A stretch of 64,000 bases of DNA from Bradyrhizobium sp. Rc3b (GTDB taxonomy: Bacteria > Pseudomonadota > Alphaproteobacteria > Rhizobiales > Xanthobacteraceae). Under the pieces are notes generated by a model. The model was not told the origin of the DNA and made no database searches. It saw only the letters and a list, made by a program, of their open reading frames with translations. Shown here piece after piece: positions 1-8,431 of the stretch. The position numbers and the translations under genes were made by a program. Numbering within the stretch: position 1 is the stretch's first letter; every line of letters begins with the position of its first letter. The stretch lies in contig NZ_FOUS01000002.1 in assembly GCF_900114915.1 (NCBI RefSeq), positions 248,001 through 312,000 on the forward strand, read 5' to 3'.

Positions 1-146
1 CTGCCATCAGCGGCGACGACGTCGTACGAGATCCGCCCCGCTGGCAAATAGAACAGCGCGCCCGCTCGCAAGGGCCTTCGAGCCGCTGCTCGGCTCATTA
101 GCCGCCCGAATAACGGGCAATCGGAAAGGGCGCTTTCTCGTCCGGT

Positions 147-335
147 GTGGGATACCGGATTGATCCAGCGAAACGAGAAGCGCTTCTGCAGGCGATCGCC
201 GGCTTGGAGCAGCAACGACGGTGCGACGGCGCTTACGCGTGGGATCTCTTCGAGGACGCGGCTGTGAACGGCCGCAACCTGGAGGCTTTCAAGGTCGCCT
301 CGTGGCTCGAGCACCTGAGGCAGCCCAGCGCGTGA
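147..335 (+). CDS. Small hypothetical protein inside the integrative element
   Basis: A GTG-started frame of 62 residues. The product is mildly acidic and reads as a soluble helical protein (KREALLQAIAGLEQQ near the start, then LEAFKVASWLEHLRQ near the end). No family is recognised and no signal peptide or membrane segment is visible. It lies in the part of the window that belongs to the element inserted at dusA, so it is probably cargo. Support is only the protein-like sequence and GC-rich third positions. No convincing ribosome binding site decides the start, and it could be a chance frame. Confidence 0.35.
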   Translation: MGYRIDPAKREALLQAIAGLEQQRRCDGAYAWDLFEDAAVNGRNLEAFKVASWLEHLRQPSA

Positions 336-805
336 CAAACGCTGACCGTGCATCCAGGATGCGATCGGCGGCGTCAACGCATCAGCCGCTCCAACCATTA
401 CGCATTTCATCGCCACCGATCTTCGGATGCGCGATTAAGCGGGCTCATTCCCCTGCGGCGATCAGAAGCCGAAGGACCGGATTTGGCCAGAGTTGGCTTC
501 GGGGAGCCTTATGGGGTCCGATCTGAAACCCGTCATTTTTTAAGTGGGCCATTTTTGGCGGGTTGAGTGTTACGGCTTCTCGCCTACGCGCCGTGTATCG
601 CTAAGACGGACTCACAGCGGGCCGGAAAGCCCATCATGAGTCTGCGTTCCGCCGACAGCCACCACCTGTCGCAAGTCAGCTCATGGCGCAAGGCTGACGT
701 GATGCAGTTACCCGCCGAAGTCCGCTCTCAAGGCCAAAGCAGGCAAGACGATCCCTTGCAGTTACATATTCAGCGAGCAGGTTCAAATTTGACGAAGGTC
801 GCGCT
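336..805. other. Gap without a supported gene, element interior
   Basis: About 470 bases between the small frame at 147-335 and the end of the integrase gene. Short frames exist (for example 567-809 on the plus strand), but their products are rich in Arg, Ser and Gln without a recognisable fold, and no ribosome binding site supports them. The stretch may be degraded cargo of the integrative element. I see no terminator or clear repeat in it. Confidence 0.4.
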
Positions 806-1903
806 CTAGCTGGCGACCAAGGTGGCTAGGAATTGCTCCATGGATGGCTGTGCAGCTTTCTGCATCTTGTGCAGATCTTCGGGCTTGAGATTTGTATATC
901 GGCGCAACATTCGCCAGTCTTTATGGCCTGTCACCATCGCAACCTGCTGTATCGAAAAGCCCGCTTCGAAGAGTCTACTTGTTCCTTCATGGCGCAAATC
1001 GTGAAAGCATAGGTCATCTATATCGATAGCGTTGCATGACCTGCGGAAGGCAGCTCCTACCGACTTCGAGTGGTATGGAAAAACGCGTCCGAGGCCGCGC
1101 GTGAGAATCCGCTGCTCGAGCATAAGCTGCCAGGCATCGTACCCGGTCGAATTGAGGAGAGGAACCACTTGGTGGTTTCCGTCTTTGCGTCGAGGATCTT
1201 TGCGGTCGCGAATAGTGACGGTTCGCTTTGACATGTCGACATCAGTCCACTCGATGCGGCAGATCTCAGCTTGGCGCATTGCTGTCGCCACAGCAAAGCG
1301 AACAATTCTACCGAGTGGTAGATACTGTTGGGCGTTAGATTCTGTGTATCCGATCAGTCGATCGAGTTCGTCTTGGCTAGGGCGCCGATCTCTCTCGTTT
1401 GACTTTCCGACGAGATCCAGGTGCTTTAGCGCAGCTCTGGCCAGCTGTACGTTCTCGACTGAAACGTTAATGCCGTGGACTGCGGCAGCGTGAAGTAGGA
1501 TCGTTCGGATGAATGAGAAATCGATCGCAAGGGTCGCCGGTCCAGCGCCTTGAGCAGCTCGCTTTCGCCCGAACTCAATCAATCTCTCCCTGGTCAGCTC
1601 TTTGAGGTTTGTTCGTCCAAGCGAGATCTTGAGGGCCTTGAGCACCATCGACTTGGATCGTCGTACGGGCTTGCCGACCTGGGCAAGATCGTCGAGATGC
1701 AGGGTGATCAAATCGGAAAAAATTCGAGGCTGCTCAAAAGGCCGGGAACGTCGAATTGGGGTGCCGCGATCGATAGAGCGCTCCACATCAAGCGCCCATT
1801 CTTCAGCATCGCGCCGTCGCACGAACGTGTTTGCGATGTACTCGTTTTTCCTCCTGACCTGAACGCGCCAGCTTCCCGATCTGAGTTTTGTAAACGTCGG
1901 CAT
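806..1903 (-). CDS. int: Tyrosine recombinase/integrase of a dusA-inserted element
   Basis: Phage-type site-specific tyrosine recombinase of 365 residues that would catalyse integration and excision of the element at the window's left edge. The catalytic set is visible: Arg210 in ATAMRQAE, a basic segment at 233-240, His301 and Arg304 in HDLRHEG, His327 in TGHK, and the nucleophile Tyr336 in RRYTNL. An N-terminal arm-binding region (1-55) and a SAM-like core-binding domain (about 60-150) precede it. The ATG at 1903 has a GGAG ten bases upstream. The gene points away from dusA, the usual arrangement for dusA-targeting elements. Its codons are less GC-rich than those of the flanking chromosome, consistent with transfer. 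The gene is full length for its family. Confidence 0.93.
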   Translation of the reverse strand: MPTFTKLRSGSWRVQVRRKNEYIANTFVRRRDAEEWALDVERSIDRGTPIRRSRPFEQPRIFSDLITLHLDDLAQVGKPVRRSKSMVLKALKISLGRTNLKELTRERLIEFGRKRAAQGAGPATLAIDFSFIRTILLHAAAVHGINVSVENVQLARAALKHLDLVGKSNERDRRPSQDELDRLIGYTESNAQQYLPLGRIVRFAVATAMRQAEICRIEWTDVDMSKRTVTIRDRKDPRRKDGNHQVVPLLNSTGYDAWQLMLEQRILTRGLGRVFPYHSKSVGAAFRRSCNAIDIDDLCFHDLRHEGTSRLFEAGFSIQQVAMVTGHKDWRMLRRYTNLKPEDLHKMQKAAQPSMEQFLATLVAS

Positions 1904-2051
1904 TGCGTGTGCACTCCACCCCGATTTCGTGTGCGCTACGTGTGCACCGGGAGATCAAATGCGGTACAAACGTGTGCAATTTGGGCTAGTTTAAGTGCAC
2001 ACGTGTGCACCTGGTTCACGTTCTAGTCCATTGAAAGAATAGGACAACTTA
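1904..2051. promoter_or_regulatory. Array of phased CGTGTGC motifs between int and dusA
   Basis: Five same-strand copies of CGTGTGC start at 1906, 1928, 1939, 1971 and 2002, four of them continuing as CGTGTGCA. The last is half of a perfect 16-base palindrome, GTGCACACGTGTGCAC, at 1995-2010. The spacings are 22, 11, 32 and 31 bases, close to whole helical turns, so bound proteins would lie on one face of the DNA. The first copy sits directly in front of the int start. The likeliest roles are integrase arm-type sites, excisionase sites or an operator controlling int. This is inference from layout; no protein is known to bind here. Confidence 0.6.
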
Positions 2052-3050
2052 TTGAAATATCAAGACTATCGCTTTTCCGTGGCCCCCATGATGGATTGGA
2101 GCGACCGGCACTGCCGGGTGTTCCACCGCCACCTGACGCGGCGGGCGCTGCTCTATACGGAAATGGTGACGACGGGCGCTGTGATTCATGGCGACCGTGA
2201 GCGGCTGCTCGGGTTCGATGCGAGCGAGCATCCGGTGGCGCTTCAGCTTGGCGGCTCGGATCCGCGCGAACTGGCGCAAGCTGCGCGGATCGGCGAGACG
2301 TTCGGCTACGACGAGATCAACCTCAATGTCGGCTGCCCGTCGGACCGCGTGAAGGATGGCCGCTTCGGCGCCTGCCTCATGGCGGAGCCGGAACTCGTGG
2401 CGAGGTGCGTCGAGGCGATGAAACGCGCTGTCGCGGTTCCCGTCACGGTGAAGTGCCGCATCGGCATCGACGACCAGGATCCGGAAGTCGCCCTTGATGC
2501 GCTTGCGCGCGCGGTGGTCGCCTCCGGCTGCGACGCACTGATCGTGCATGCCCGCAAGGCCTGGCTCAACGGGTTGTCTCCGAAGGAGAACCGCGACATC
2601 CCGCCGCTCGACTATGAGCGCGTCTATCGGCTCAAGCGCGCAATGCCTGACGTGCCTGTCATCATCAACGGCGGCATTCGAGGCCTCGACGAAGCGAGAG
2701 CGCATCTCGAACATGTCGATGGCGTGATGCTCGGCCGCGCCGCCTATCAGGACCCGTGGCGGCTGCTCGGCGTCGATCACGAAATCTTCGGCGAGGCGAC
2801 GTCGCACGCGACCATGCAGGGCGCGCTCGAGGCGATGATGCCCTATATCGAGCAGCAGCTTGCGCGCGGCACGCGGCTGCATGCGATCACACGGCATTTC
2901 GTCGGCGCATTCCATGCCGTGCCCGGCGCGCGTGCCTTCCGCCGACATCTGGCCGAGCAGGGGGTGAAAGCAGGCGCCGGTCCCGAGGTGCTGCGCGATG
3001 CGATCGCGCGCGTCGGTGCGCGTGCTCCTGCGGAGGAAGCCGCGGCCTAG
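2052..3050 (+). CDS. dusA: tRNA-dihydrouridine(20/20a) synthase DusA
   Basis: FMN-dependent enzyme that reduces U20/U20a in the D-loop of tRNA to dihydrouridine. The 332-residue product begins MKYQDY and continues into the conserved RFSVAPMMDW. It carries the catalytic cysteine Cys95 in NVGCPSDRV, then FGACLM, and the FMN/phosphate region GGI..GLDEA and GVMLGRAAY. The frame starts with TTG, eight bases after an AGGA at 2041-2044. No ATG precedes the conserved core in frame. Because an element is inserted at this end, the start, ribosome binding site and first few residues may be supplied by the element. Length and all family motifs are intact, so the gene should be functional. Confidence 0.95.
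   Translation: MKYQDYRFSVAPMMDWSDRHCRVFHRHLTRRALLYTEMVTTGAVIHGDRERLLGFDASEHPVALQLGGSDPRELAQAARIGETFGYDEINLNVGCPSDRVKDGRFGACLMAEPELVARCVEAMKRAVAVPVTVKCRIGIDDQDPEVALDALARAVVASGCDALIVHARKAWLNGLSPKENRDIPPLDYERVYRLKRAMPDVPVIINGGIRGLDEARAHLEHVDGVMLGRAAYQDPWRLLGVDHEIFGEATSHATMQGALEAMMPYIEQQLARGTRLHAITRHFVGAFHAVPGARAFRRHLAEQGVKAGAGPEVLRDAIARVGARAPAEEAAA
2066..2100. other. Probable attachment-site region at the 5' end of dusA
   Basis: The dusA codons for RFSVAPMMDW lie here. The conserved 5' end of dusA is a known insertion target for a family of integrative elements, and the integrase next door with reversed orientation fits that. The exact core cannot be fixed because the partner copy at the other end of the element lies left of this window. 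Boundaries are therefore approximate. Confidence 0.45.
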
Positions 3051-3400
3051 CCGCATTCCTGCGGGCCGATGCGATGTTTCAGAGGCCGATGAGTTGACGC
3101 ACCACCGCTTGACGGACGGCCGGACCGACTCTGGCGGATTGCGCGATGTTGCCCTTCTGCCGGTGTTTTGCCCGACGTGTCACCAATATCCTTGCCCCGA
3201 CGCATCCAATAACTCCGGGGAGGCGCCCATCGTTGTCCCGCGTAAGTCCTTGATCGGACAAGCATCGGCTACTGTGCATGGGGTTGTTTTCGCGTTTTCT
3301 GTTCGCCGCACCAACCGGCATCACGCACCGCGCAGGGATTAGGTCACGGCCCGTGTGAAGCGAGGTCGTTGGCGCCTGCGCGACGGTTCTTGCGGATGGT
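3051..3400. other. Intergenic gap after dusA
   Basis: About 350 bases between the converging dusA and retropepsin genes. No gene, tRNA or strong hairpin followed by a T-run is apparent. Only short, low-complexity frames occur. Confidence 0.5.
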
Positions 3401-3955
3401 CTAGTCGAGCGCCGTACGCGAGCGGCGATGGCTGCTCTGAAGCTCGGGATAGCCGGTCAGCATCAGCTTGTCGGCGCGAACCCCCCAGCTCTCCAGGCGG
3501 TCGAGGAAGCTCATGCCAAGCAGATTGGTCTTCATCTGCCCGCGCTGGACGACGAGGGCCGGCACCGATTTTTCGACGAGATGGCCGACGGAGAGACGGT
3601 CGAGCGTGAGGCGGGCTGCCTTGGTATGGCCGCCCGCGGTTTCGAGGTCGACATCGTATTCGAGCATCTCGAGCGGCAGCCCGATGGCTTTCGCGGTTTC
3701 CCAGGTCAGCACCACCGAGGTTGCGCCGGTATCGATCACCATCGGCGCGGCGATGCCGTTGATCTTCGCACGCAGCGCGAATTCGCCGCCCTGGCCGCGC
3801 GGGATCTGCACGGCAGGCGCGGGCGTTGCCGTCTGCGCGCGAAAGATGTGGGAGACCTTGTGGCTGGCACGCGCGATCTGATCGGGATCGCCATAGGCGA
3901 CGACCGCGCCTGCCGTGCCGGCAAGCATGACGAGAACGAGCAGGAAGCGGATCAT
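3401..3955 (-). CDS. Retropepsin-like aspartic protease, membrane-anchored (TIGR02281 type)
   Basis: Protein of 184 residues with an N-terminal hydrophobic segment (about residues 3-21), serving as signal anchor or signal peptide. A clan AA aspartic-protease domain follows. The active-site motif is VIDTGATSV near residue 75, and the hydrophobic LLGMSFLDRLESWGV near residues 145-160 is the second conserved element of this family. One copy of D-T-G-A means the enzyme would act as a homodimer in the periplasm; the substrate is not known. It is the last gene of a minus-strand run with the DUF1289 protein (28 bases upstream) and a histidine kinase. Confidence 0.85.
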   Translation of the reverse strand: MIRFLLVLVMLAGTAGAVVAYGDPDQIARASHKVSHIFRAQTATPAPAVQIPRGQGGEFALRAKINGIAAPMVIDTGATSVVLTWETAKAIGLPLEMLEYDVDLETAGGHTKAARLTLDRLSVGHLVEKSVPALVVQRGQMKTNLLGMSFLDRLESWGVRADKLMLTGYPELQSSHRRSRTALD

Positions 3956-3983
3956 CGCACGCCTCCGCAGGCGGGCAGGCCGG

Positions 3984-4187
3984 TCAGGTGCGTTTCGGCG
4001 ACGCCGCGATCGGCGCCAGTCCGGCTTCCGTCATGCGTGCGGGCAACAGCGCCATGACCGCGAGCCGGTCCGCGCTTTCCATGGCGTGCCAGCGCGCGAT
4101 CTCGGGCAAGGTCCGGCCGCAGCCGAAGCACAGCTTGGTCCTGGGATCGATCATGCAGACGGCGACGCACGGCGTTTCTTTGCTCAT
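3984..4187 (-). CDS. DUF1289 domain protein, cysteine-rich
   Basis: Small protein of 67 residues starting MSKETPCVAVC. It has the DUF1289 pattern of four cysteines (CVAVC then CFGCGR) followed by LPEIARWHAM, suggesting a small metal-binding module. Its biochemical role is not established. The ATG at 4187 is preferred to an upstream in-frame ATG at 4223 because conservation begins at SKETPC. It lies 45 bases after the histidine kinase and 28 bases before the retropepsin on the same strand, so all three are probably cotranscribed. Confidence 0.85.
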   Translation of the reverse strand: MSKETPCVAVCMIDPRTKLCFGCGRTLPEIARWHAMESADRLAVMALLPARMTEAGLAPIAASPKRT

Positions 4188-4232
4188 TCGGACATTGTGG
4201 GGGATTGTCGGGCATGTCTGCAAGCATCTGGT

Positions 4233-5828
4233 TTAAGAGCCCGTGCCTGCGCTCATGATCGGCTTGTGGCGCGGCCGGCGCTTCTCCTCGGGCAGTACGG
4301 AACTCTCGGGCTGGAGCGGCGGGGAATCATCCGACAGCGGCGCCAGCGCGCTCATCACGCGCTCCGGCGGGAAGGTGACGATCACCTCGGTGCCGATGCG
4401 CAACTTCGATTTCAGCGTGAACGTGCCGCCATGGAGGTCGATCAGATTCTTGGCGATCGGCAGGCCGAGACCGGCGCCCTGTTCGGCGGACTTGATCGAG
4501 TTAGAGCCCTGGCCGAACGAGGCGAGCACGACCGGGATCTCGTCCTCGGGAATGCCGGACCCGGAATCCCGCACCGAGAGATATTGTCCGCCCGAGGCGG
4601 TCCATCCGGCCTTGAGCCAGATCTCGCCGCCTTGCGGGGTGAACTTGATCGAGTTGGAGAGCAGGTTGAGCACGACCTGGCGGATCGCTCGCTCGTCGGC
4701 CCACAGCCGCGGCATGGCCTGCTCGAACACTTCGTGGATGGTGATGCCGCGGCTGGAGGCGCGCAGCTTCATCAGGTGATGGCAGTCGGCGACGATGCCG
4801 ACCAGCGACACCGCTTCCTCGTTGAGCTCGTAGCGGCCGGCCTCGATCCGCGACAAGTCGAGGATCTCGTTGATGAGGTTGAGCAGGTGCACGCCGGAAT
4901 TATGGATGTCCGCCGAGTACTCCTTGTAGACCGGCACGGCATGGGCGCCAAAAATCTCGCTCTTCATCACCTCGGAGAAGCCGAGGATGGCATTCAGCGG
5001 CGTGCGCAGCTCGTGGCTCATCTGCGCAAGGAAGCGCGACTTGGCGACGTTGGCGGATTCGGCGCGGTGGCGCGCCTCGTCCGAGATCGCCTTGGCCTGT
5101 TCGAGCTCGCCGATCAGCGCGTCCTTCTCGGCGCGCGCTTCCAGCGTGGCGAAGGTGGAGGAGTGCAGGCGGTGCGCCAGCAGCACGAAATAGCCTTCGG
5201 CGGCGAGCGCAAGCGCGGCCAGAATGTAATTGTCCAGCGAGCCGGTCATCACGAAGCTCAGCGCCATGGCGACGGCGACCGGTGCGGTGGCGGCGAGGGC
5301 TGCGATCGGCAGATTGGCGGCGAGCATACTCGACACTGCGATCACCAGCAGCATCAGGAACATCATCAGCGTTTCCGTGACCATGTCGAGCACGGGATGG
5401 ATCAGGATCGCCATCCAGCACAGGCCATAGAGCAGGTCGAGCACGACGAAGCGCGTCCGCCAGGCGCGCGTCGCCGCGGGCGATGCGGGCTCGGTCAGGA
5501 AGCGCCGGCAACTGCGGGTCATGGCGCTGTGGATGCAGAGCATGCCGGCGGTCCAGGCCGCGGCCGGGATCGGCTGCATCCACAGGCCGAACAGCACGCC
5601 GGTCGCGACCACCAGCAGCATCACGACATAGGAAGCCGACAGCCGCGTCTGAGCGTATTGACGCAGCATCTCGGCGTCGAAGGCCGGCCGGGTTCCGCTG
5701 GTCGACGTTAACTTGTCCCGCGCCTCGCGCACCCGCTGCGCCGCAGCCCTTCGGCTGCTCGCCGATGGAGCGCTCACCGGCTCGGCCGGAAGCTGCACAA
5801 CCTCAGGCTTTTCAGCGGGGTTACTCAT
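4233..5828 (-). CDS. Membrane sensor histidine kinase, PleC/DivJ-like core
   Basis: Protein of 531 residues. After a basic Ala/Arg-rich cytoplasmic leader (1-60) come several hydrophobic segments between about residues 65 and 225, then a short coiled coil. HisKA follows, with the phosphoacceptor at about His272 in QMSHELRTPLNAILGF, then an HATPase domain with NLLSNSIKF, RDSGSGI and GAGLGL. The stretch after the H-box (GFSEVMKSEIFG, ILDLSRIEAG) is the variety seen in the alphaproteobacterial PleC/DivJ/PdhS group, so input to a DivK-like regulator is possible but unproven. ATG 5828 is chosen over a GTG eight codons upstream. No receiver domain or response regulator is adjacent. It leads the operon with DUF1289 and a retropepsin. 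Confidence 0.85.
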   Translation of the reverse strand: MSNPAEKPEVVQLPAEPVSAPSASSRRAAAQRVREARDKLTSTSGTRPAFDAEMLRQYAQTRLSASYVVMLLVVATGVLFGLWMQPIPAAAWTAGMLCIHSAMTRSCRRFLTEPASPAATRAWRTRFVVLDLLYGLCWMAILIHPVLDMVTETLMMFLMLLVIAVSSMLAANLPIAALAATAPVAVAMALSFVMTGSLDNYILAALALAAEGYFVLLAHRLHSSTFATLEARAEKDALIGELEQAKAISDEARHRAESANVAKSRFLAQMSHELRTPLNAILGFSEVMKSEIFGAHAVPVYKEYSADIHNSGVHLLNLINEILDLSRIEAGRYELNEEAVSLVGIVADCHHLMKLRASSRGITIHEVFEQAMPRLWADERAIRQVVLNLLSNSIKFTPQGGEIWLKAGWTASGGQYLSVRDSGSGIPEDEIPVVLASFGQGSNSIKSAEQGAGLGLPIAKNLIDLHGGTFTLKSKLRIGTEVIVTFPPERVMSALAPLSDDSPPLQPESSVLPEEKRRPRHKPIMSAGTGS

Positions 5829-5966
5829 CAAGCAACAACGATTCCTGCCCACGCCGGACGCGGGCCTTCTGCATTGTCTATCTCTGGCAAGAAATCCTTA
5901 AGAGGTGACTTAAGGAGCTAAAGAATTACGTTAACCCGGCGTTAATTTTGGATCTCGCCTGCGCCG

Positions 5967-7247
5967 TCAATGCAGCGCCGCGTACTGCGCGATGTAGACC
6001 ATCGCGCCCGCCAGATACCCCACCAGCGCGGGCCCTGCGATGCGGCGGGCGTACCAGAAGAATTCGATCTTCTCGAGTCCCATGGCGGCAACGCCCGCGG
6101 CCGAACCGATGATCAGGATCGAGCCGCCGGTGCCGGCGCAATAGGCGATGAACTCCCACAGGAAGCTGTCGGGCGGATGTTGCACCAGACTGTACATGCC
6201 CATCGTGGCCGCGACGAGCGGCACGTTGTCGATGATGGCGCTCAAGAGGCCGAGCAGGATGACGATGACGTCGAGACGCCCGACCGTGGCGTCGAGCCAT
6301 TTGGCGAGCAGCTCGAGGACGCGGGCGTGCTCCAGGCACGCGACGGCCATGAGGATACCGACGAAGAACACAATGGAACTCATGTCGATGCGCGCCAGCG
6401 CGTGGACGAGGGTGAGGGGACGGCGCGCATCCTCGTCCTTGTGGCGGTGAACGACCTCGCCGACCAGCCAGAGGATGCCCAGCCCGAAAAGAATACCCAT
6501 GAAGGGCGCAAGGTGCGTCACGGCCTTGAAAACCGGAACGGCAACCAGGGTGCCGAGGCCGAGATAAAACATCAGGTTGCGCTCGAACACCTCGACCCTG
6601 AGGGCCTGCTGCCGCCCTTGCAGCGGAGGGACGATCTCCTTTCCCTTGAGCGAGTAGCCGATGATGAGCAGCGGTATCAGCAGGTTGAGCAGCGACGGCA
6701 GGAACACCGACTTCATGATGTTGACGGGAGAGATCTGCCCTCCGATCCAGAGCATCGTCGTGGTGACGTCGCCGATCACGGTCCAGGCGCCGCCGGCATT
6801 GGCCGCGATGACGATGATGGAGGCGAACAGCAGGCGATCGCTCTTGTTGCCGATCAGCTTCTGGATCAGCGAGATCATCACGATGGTGGTGGTGAGATTG
6901 TCGAGGATCGCACTCAGGAAGAACGTCACGAAGCCGATGATCCACATCAGCGTGGTCTGCTTCGTGGTGCGGATGACCGAGGTGATGACCTCGAAGCCGT
7001 TATGGGCATCGATCACCTCGACGATCGTCATGGCACCGATCAGGAAGAAGACGATCTGCGCGGTCGAGGCGACGGATTCGTCGAGCTGATGGTTGACGAG
7101 CGAGGGGTCGCCGACGGACAGCGCGTAGATGGTCCAGAGCAGGCCGGCTCCCAGGAGAGCCGAAGCGCTTTTGTTGACGCCGAGCGGGTGTTCGAGCGCG
7201 ATGGCAGCATACGCAACGATGAAAACGGCGGCTATCACGCTCAGCAA
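5967..7247 (-). CDS. nhaD: Na+/H+ antiporter, NhaD family
   Basis: Integral inner-membrane transporter of 426 residues with about 11-13 hydrophobic segments. The ion-transporter signature is clear: FFLIGAMTIVEVIDAHNGF, then SAILDNLTTTIVMISL with the conserved Asp-Asn pair, and later SAIIDNVPLVAATMGMY, the second repeat. These motifs belong to the NhaD/ArsB superfamily and point to exchange of cytoplasmic Na+ or Li+ for H+. The start is a TTG at 7247 just downstream of a GGGGGGAA purine run; the first residues MLSVIAAVFIVAYAAIAL form the first segment. The gene is monocistronic as far as can be seen. Confidence 0.9.
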   Translation of the reverse strand: MLSVIAAVFIVAYAAIALEHPLGVNKSASALLGAGLLWTIYALSVGDPSLVNHQLDESVASTAQIVFFLIGAMTIVEVIDAHNGFEVITSVIRTTKQTTLMWIIGFVTFFLSAILDNLTTTIVMISLIQKLIGNKSDRLLFASIIVIAANAGGAWTVIGDVTTTMLWIGGQISPVNIMKSVFLPSLLNLLIPLLIIGYSLKGKEIVPPLQGRQQALRVEVFERNLMFYLGLGTLVAVPVFKAVTHLAPFMGILFGLGILWLVGEVVHRHKDEDARRPLTLVHALARIDMSSIVFFVGILMAVACLEHARVLELLAKWLDATVGRLDVIVILLGLLSAIIDNVPLVAATMGMYSLVQHPPDSFLWEFIAYCAGTGGSILIIGSAAGVAAMGLEKIEFFWYARRIAGPALVGYLAGAMVYIAQYAALH

Positions 7248-7361
7248 GTCAATTCCCCCCGGAATCCGTTCTTCGGCTCAATGCGAGCCTCGTCGCGACG
7301 GGCGCCGCGTCGAGACCCGCGAGGGCCGCAGCTGCCCCGGCTGCGGCCGTCAATGCGTTCC

Positions 7362-8234
7362 TCAGCGTTGCAGGCGCGCGAGCAGGCTCGACGTATCCCA
7401 GCGCTTGCCGCCCATCTTCTCGACCTCGGAATAGAACTGATCGACCAGCGCGGTGACCGGCAGGTTGGCGCCGTTGCGGCGGGCTTCAGCCAGCGAGATC
7501 GAGAGGTCCTTGCGCATCCATTCGACCGCGAAGCCGAAATCGTACTTGTCCTCGTTCATGGTCTTGTAGCGATTTTCCATCTGCCAGGACTGCGCCGCGC
7601 CCTTGGAGATGGTCTCGATCACTGCGGCGACGTCGAGGCCGCTCTTCTTGGCGAAGTGGATCCCCTCGGAGAGACCCTGCACCAGACCGGCGATGCAGAT
7701 CTGGTTGACCATCTTCGTCAGCTGGCCGCTGCCGGCGGGCCCGAGCAGTTTGCACATCCGCGCATAGGCGCCTGTGATGATCGGCTCGGCGCCGGAATAG
7801 GCGTCCTGCGCGCCGCCGCACATCACCGTCAGAACGCCGTTCTCGGCGCCGGCCTGGCCGCCGGAGACCGGGCCGTCGATGAACTTGAAGCCGGCCTTGG
7901 TCGCGGCCGCATCCAGCTCACGTGCGACTTCGGCGGAGGCGGTGGTGTGGTCGACGAAGGTCGCACCCTTCTTCATGCCGGCGAAGGCGCCATCGGGGCC
8001 GATCGTGACCGCGCGCAGATCATTGTCGTTGCCGACGCAGCACATCACGAAATCCTGACCTTCGGCGGCCGCCTTCGGGGTCGGTGCGGTCTTGCCGCCG
8101 AACTTGTCCGCCCATTCCTTCGCCTTGGCCGCGGTGCGGTTGTAGACGGTGACCTCATGGCCCCCTTTTTTCACGAGGTGGCCGGCCATGGGGTAGCCCA
8201 TGACGCCGAGACCGAGGAAAGCGACTTTAGCCAT
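7362..8234 (-). CDS. NAD(P)-dependent beta-hydroxyacid dehydrogenase (3-hydroxyisobutyrate/tartronate semialdehyde reductase family)
   Basis: Soluble oxidoreductase of 290 residues. It begins MAKVAFLGLGVMGYPMAGHL, the Rossmann GxGxxG motif with the family's LGxMGxxMA signature. FIDGPVSGGQAGAENG forms the substrate-binding segment, and the catalytic lysine lies in LTKMVNQI near residue 170. These enzymes interconvert beta-hydroxyacids and semialdehydes; 3-hydroxyisobutyrate, tartronate semialdehyde or related compounds are all possible and the sequence alone does not decide. The ATG at 8234 is chosen because the Rossmann strand starts there. A VOC protein is transcribed divergently from about 200 bases away. 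Confidence 0.9.
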   Translation of the reverse strand: MAKVAFLGLGVMGYPMAGHLVKKGGHEVTVYNRTAAKAKEWADKFGGKTAPTPKAAAEGQDFVMCCVGNDNDLRAVTIGPDGAFAGMKKGATFVDHTTASAEVARELDAAATKAGFKFIDGPVSGGQAGAENGVLTVMCGGAQDAYSGAEPIITGAYARMCKLLGPAGSGQLTKMVNQICIAGLVQGLSEGIHFAKKSGLDVAAVIETISKGAAQSWQMENRYKTMNEDKYDFGFAVEWMRKDLSISLAEARRNGANLPVTALVDQFYSEVEKMGGKRWDTSSLLARLQR

Positions 8235-8431
8235 GTGTGGTACCTTGTCCGTAGCTTGAGTTTTACGGTTGCAGCCGGGCGAGGGCGCCAGGGCGGCGTC
8301 CTCGAGGTTCCGCCGCGAGGGCGGATCGGAGGCGCACCATAAACCGTTAAGGGCGGAGGGCAACGGCTTCGTTTGGCGGTCCCCTGTGCTAGGATGGCGG
8401 ACCTAAGGACTTCAAAAAAGGGAGCGAAAGC

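Noticed and set aside
567..809. 80-codon plus-strand frame in the integrative element
   Set aside because: Odd composition, no motif and overlap with the 3' end of the integrase gene.
2049..3056. Long open frame antisense to dusA
   Set aside because: The product is rich in Arg and His with no fold or motif, while dusA on the other strand is fully conserved. It is a mirror of GC-rich codons.
3915..5711. 598-codon plus-strand frame opposite the histidine kinase
   Set aside because: Long stop-free antisense frames are common at this GC content. The translation is Gln/Arg/His-rich low complexity, and the kinase motifs on the minus strand are decisive.
5970..8342. 790-codon plus-strand frame across nhaD and the dehydrogenase
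   Set aside because: It spans two recognisable minus-strand genes and their intergenic gap and has no domain of its own.
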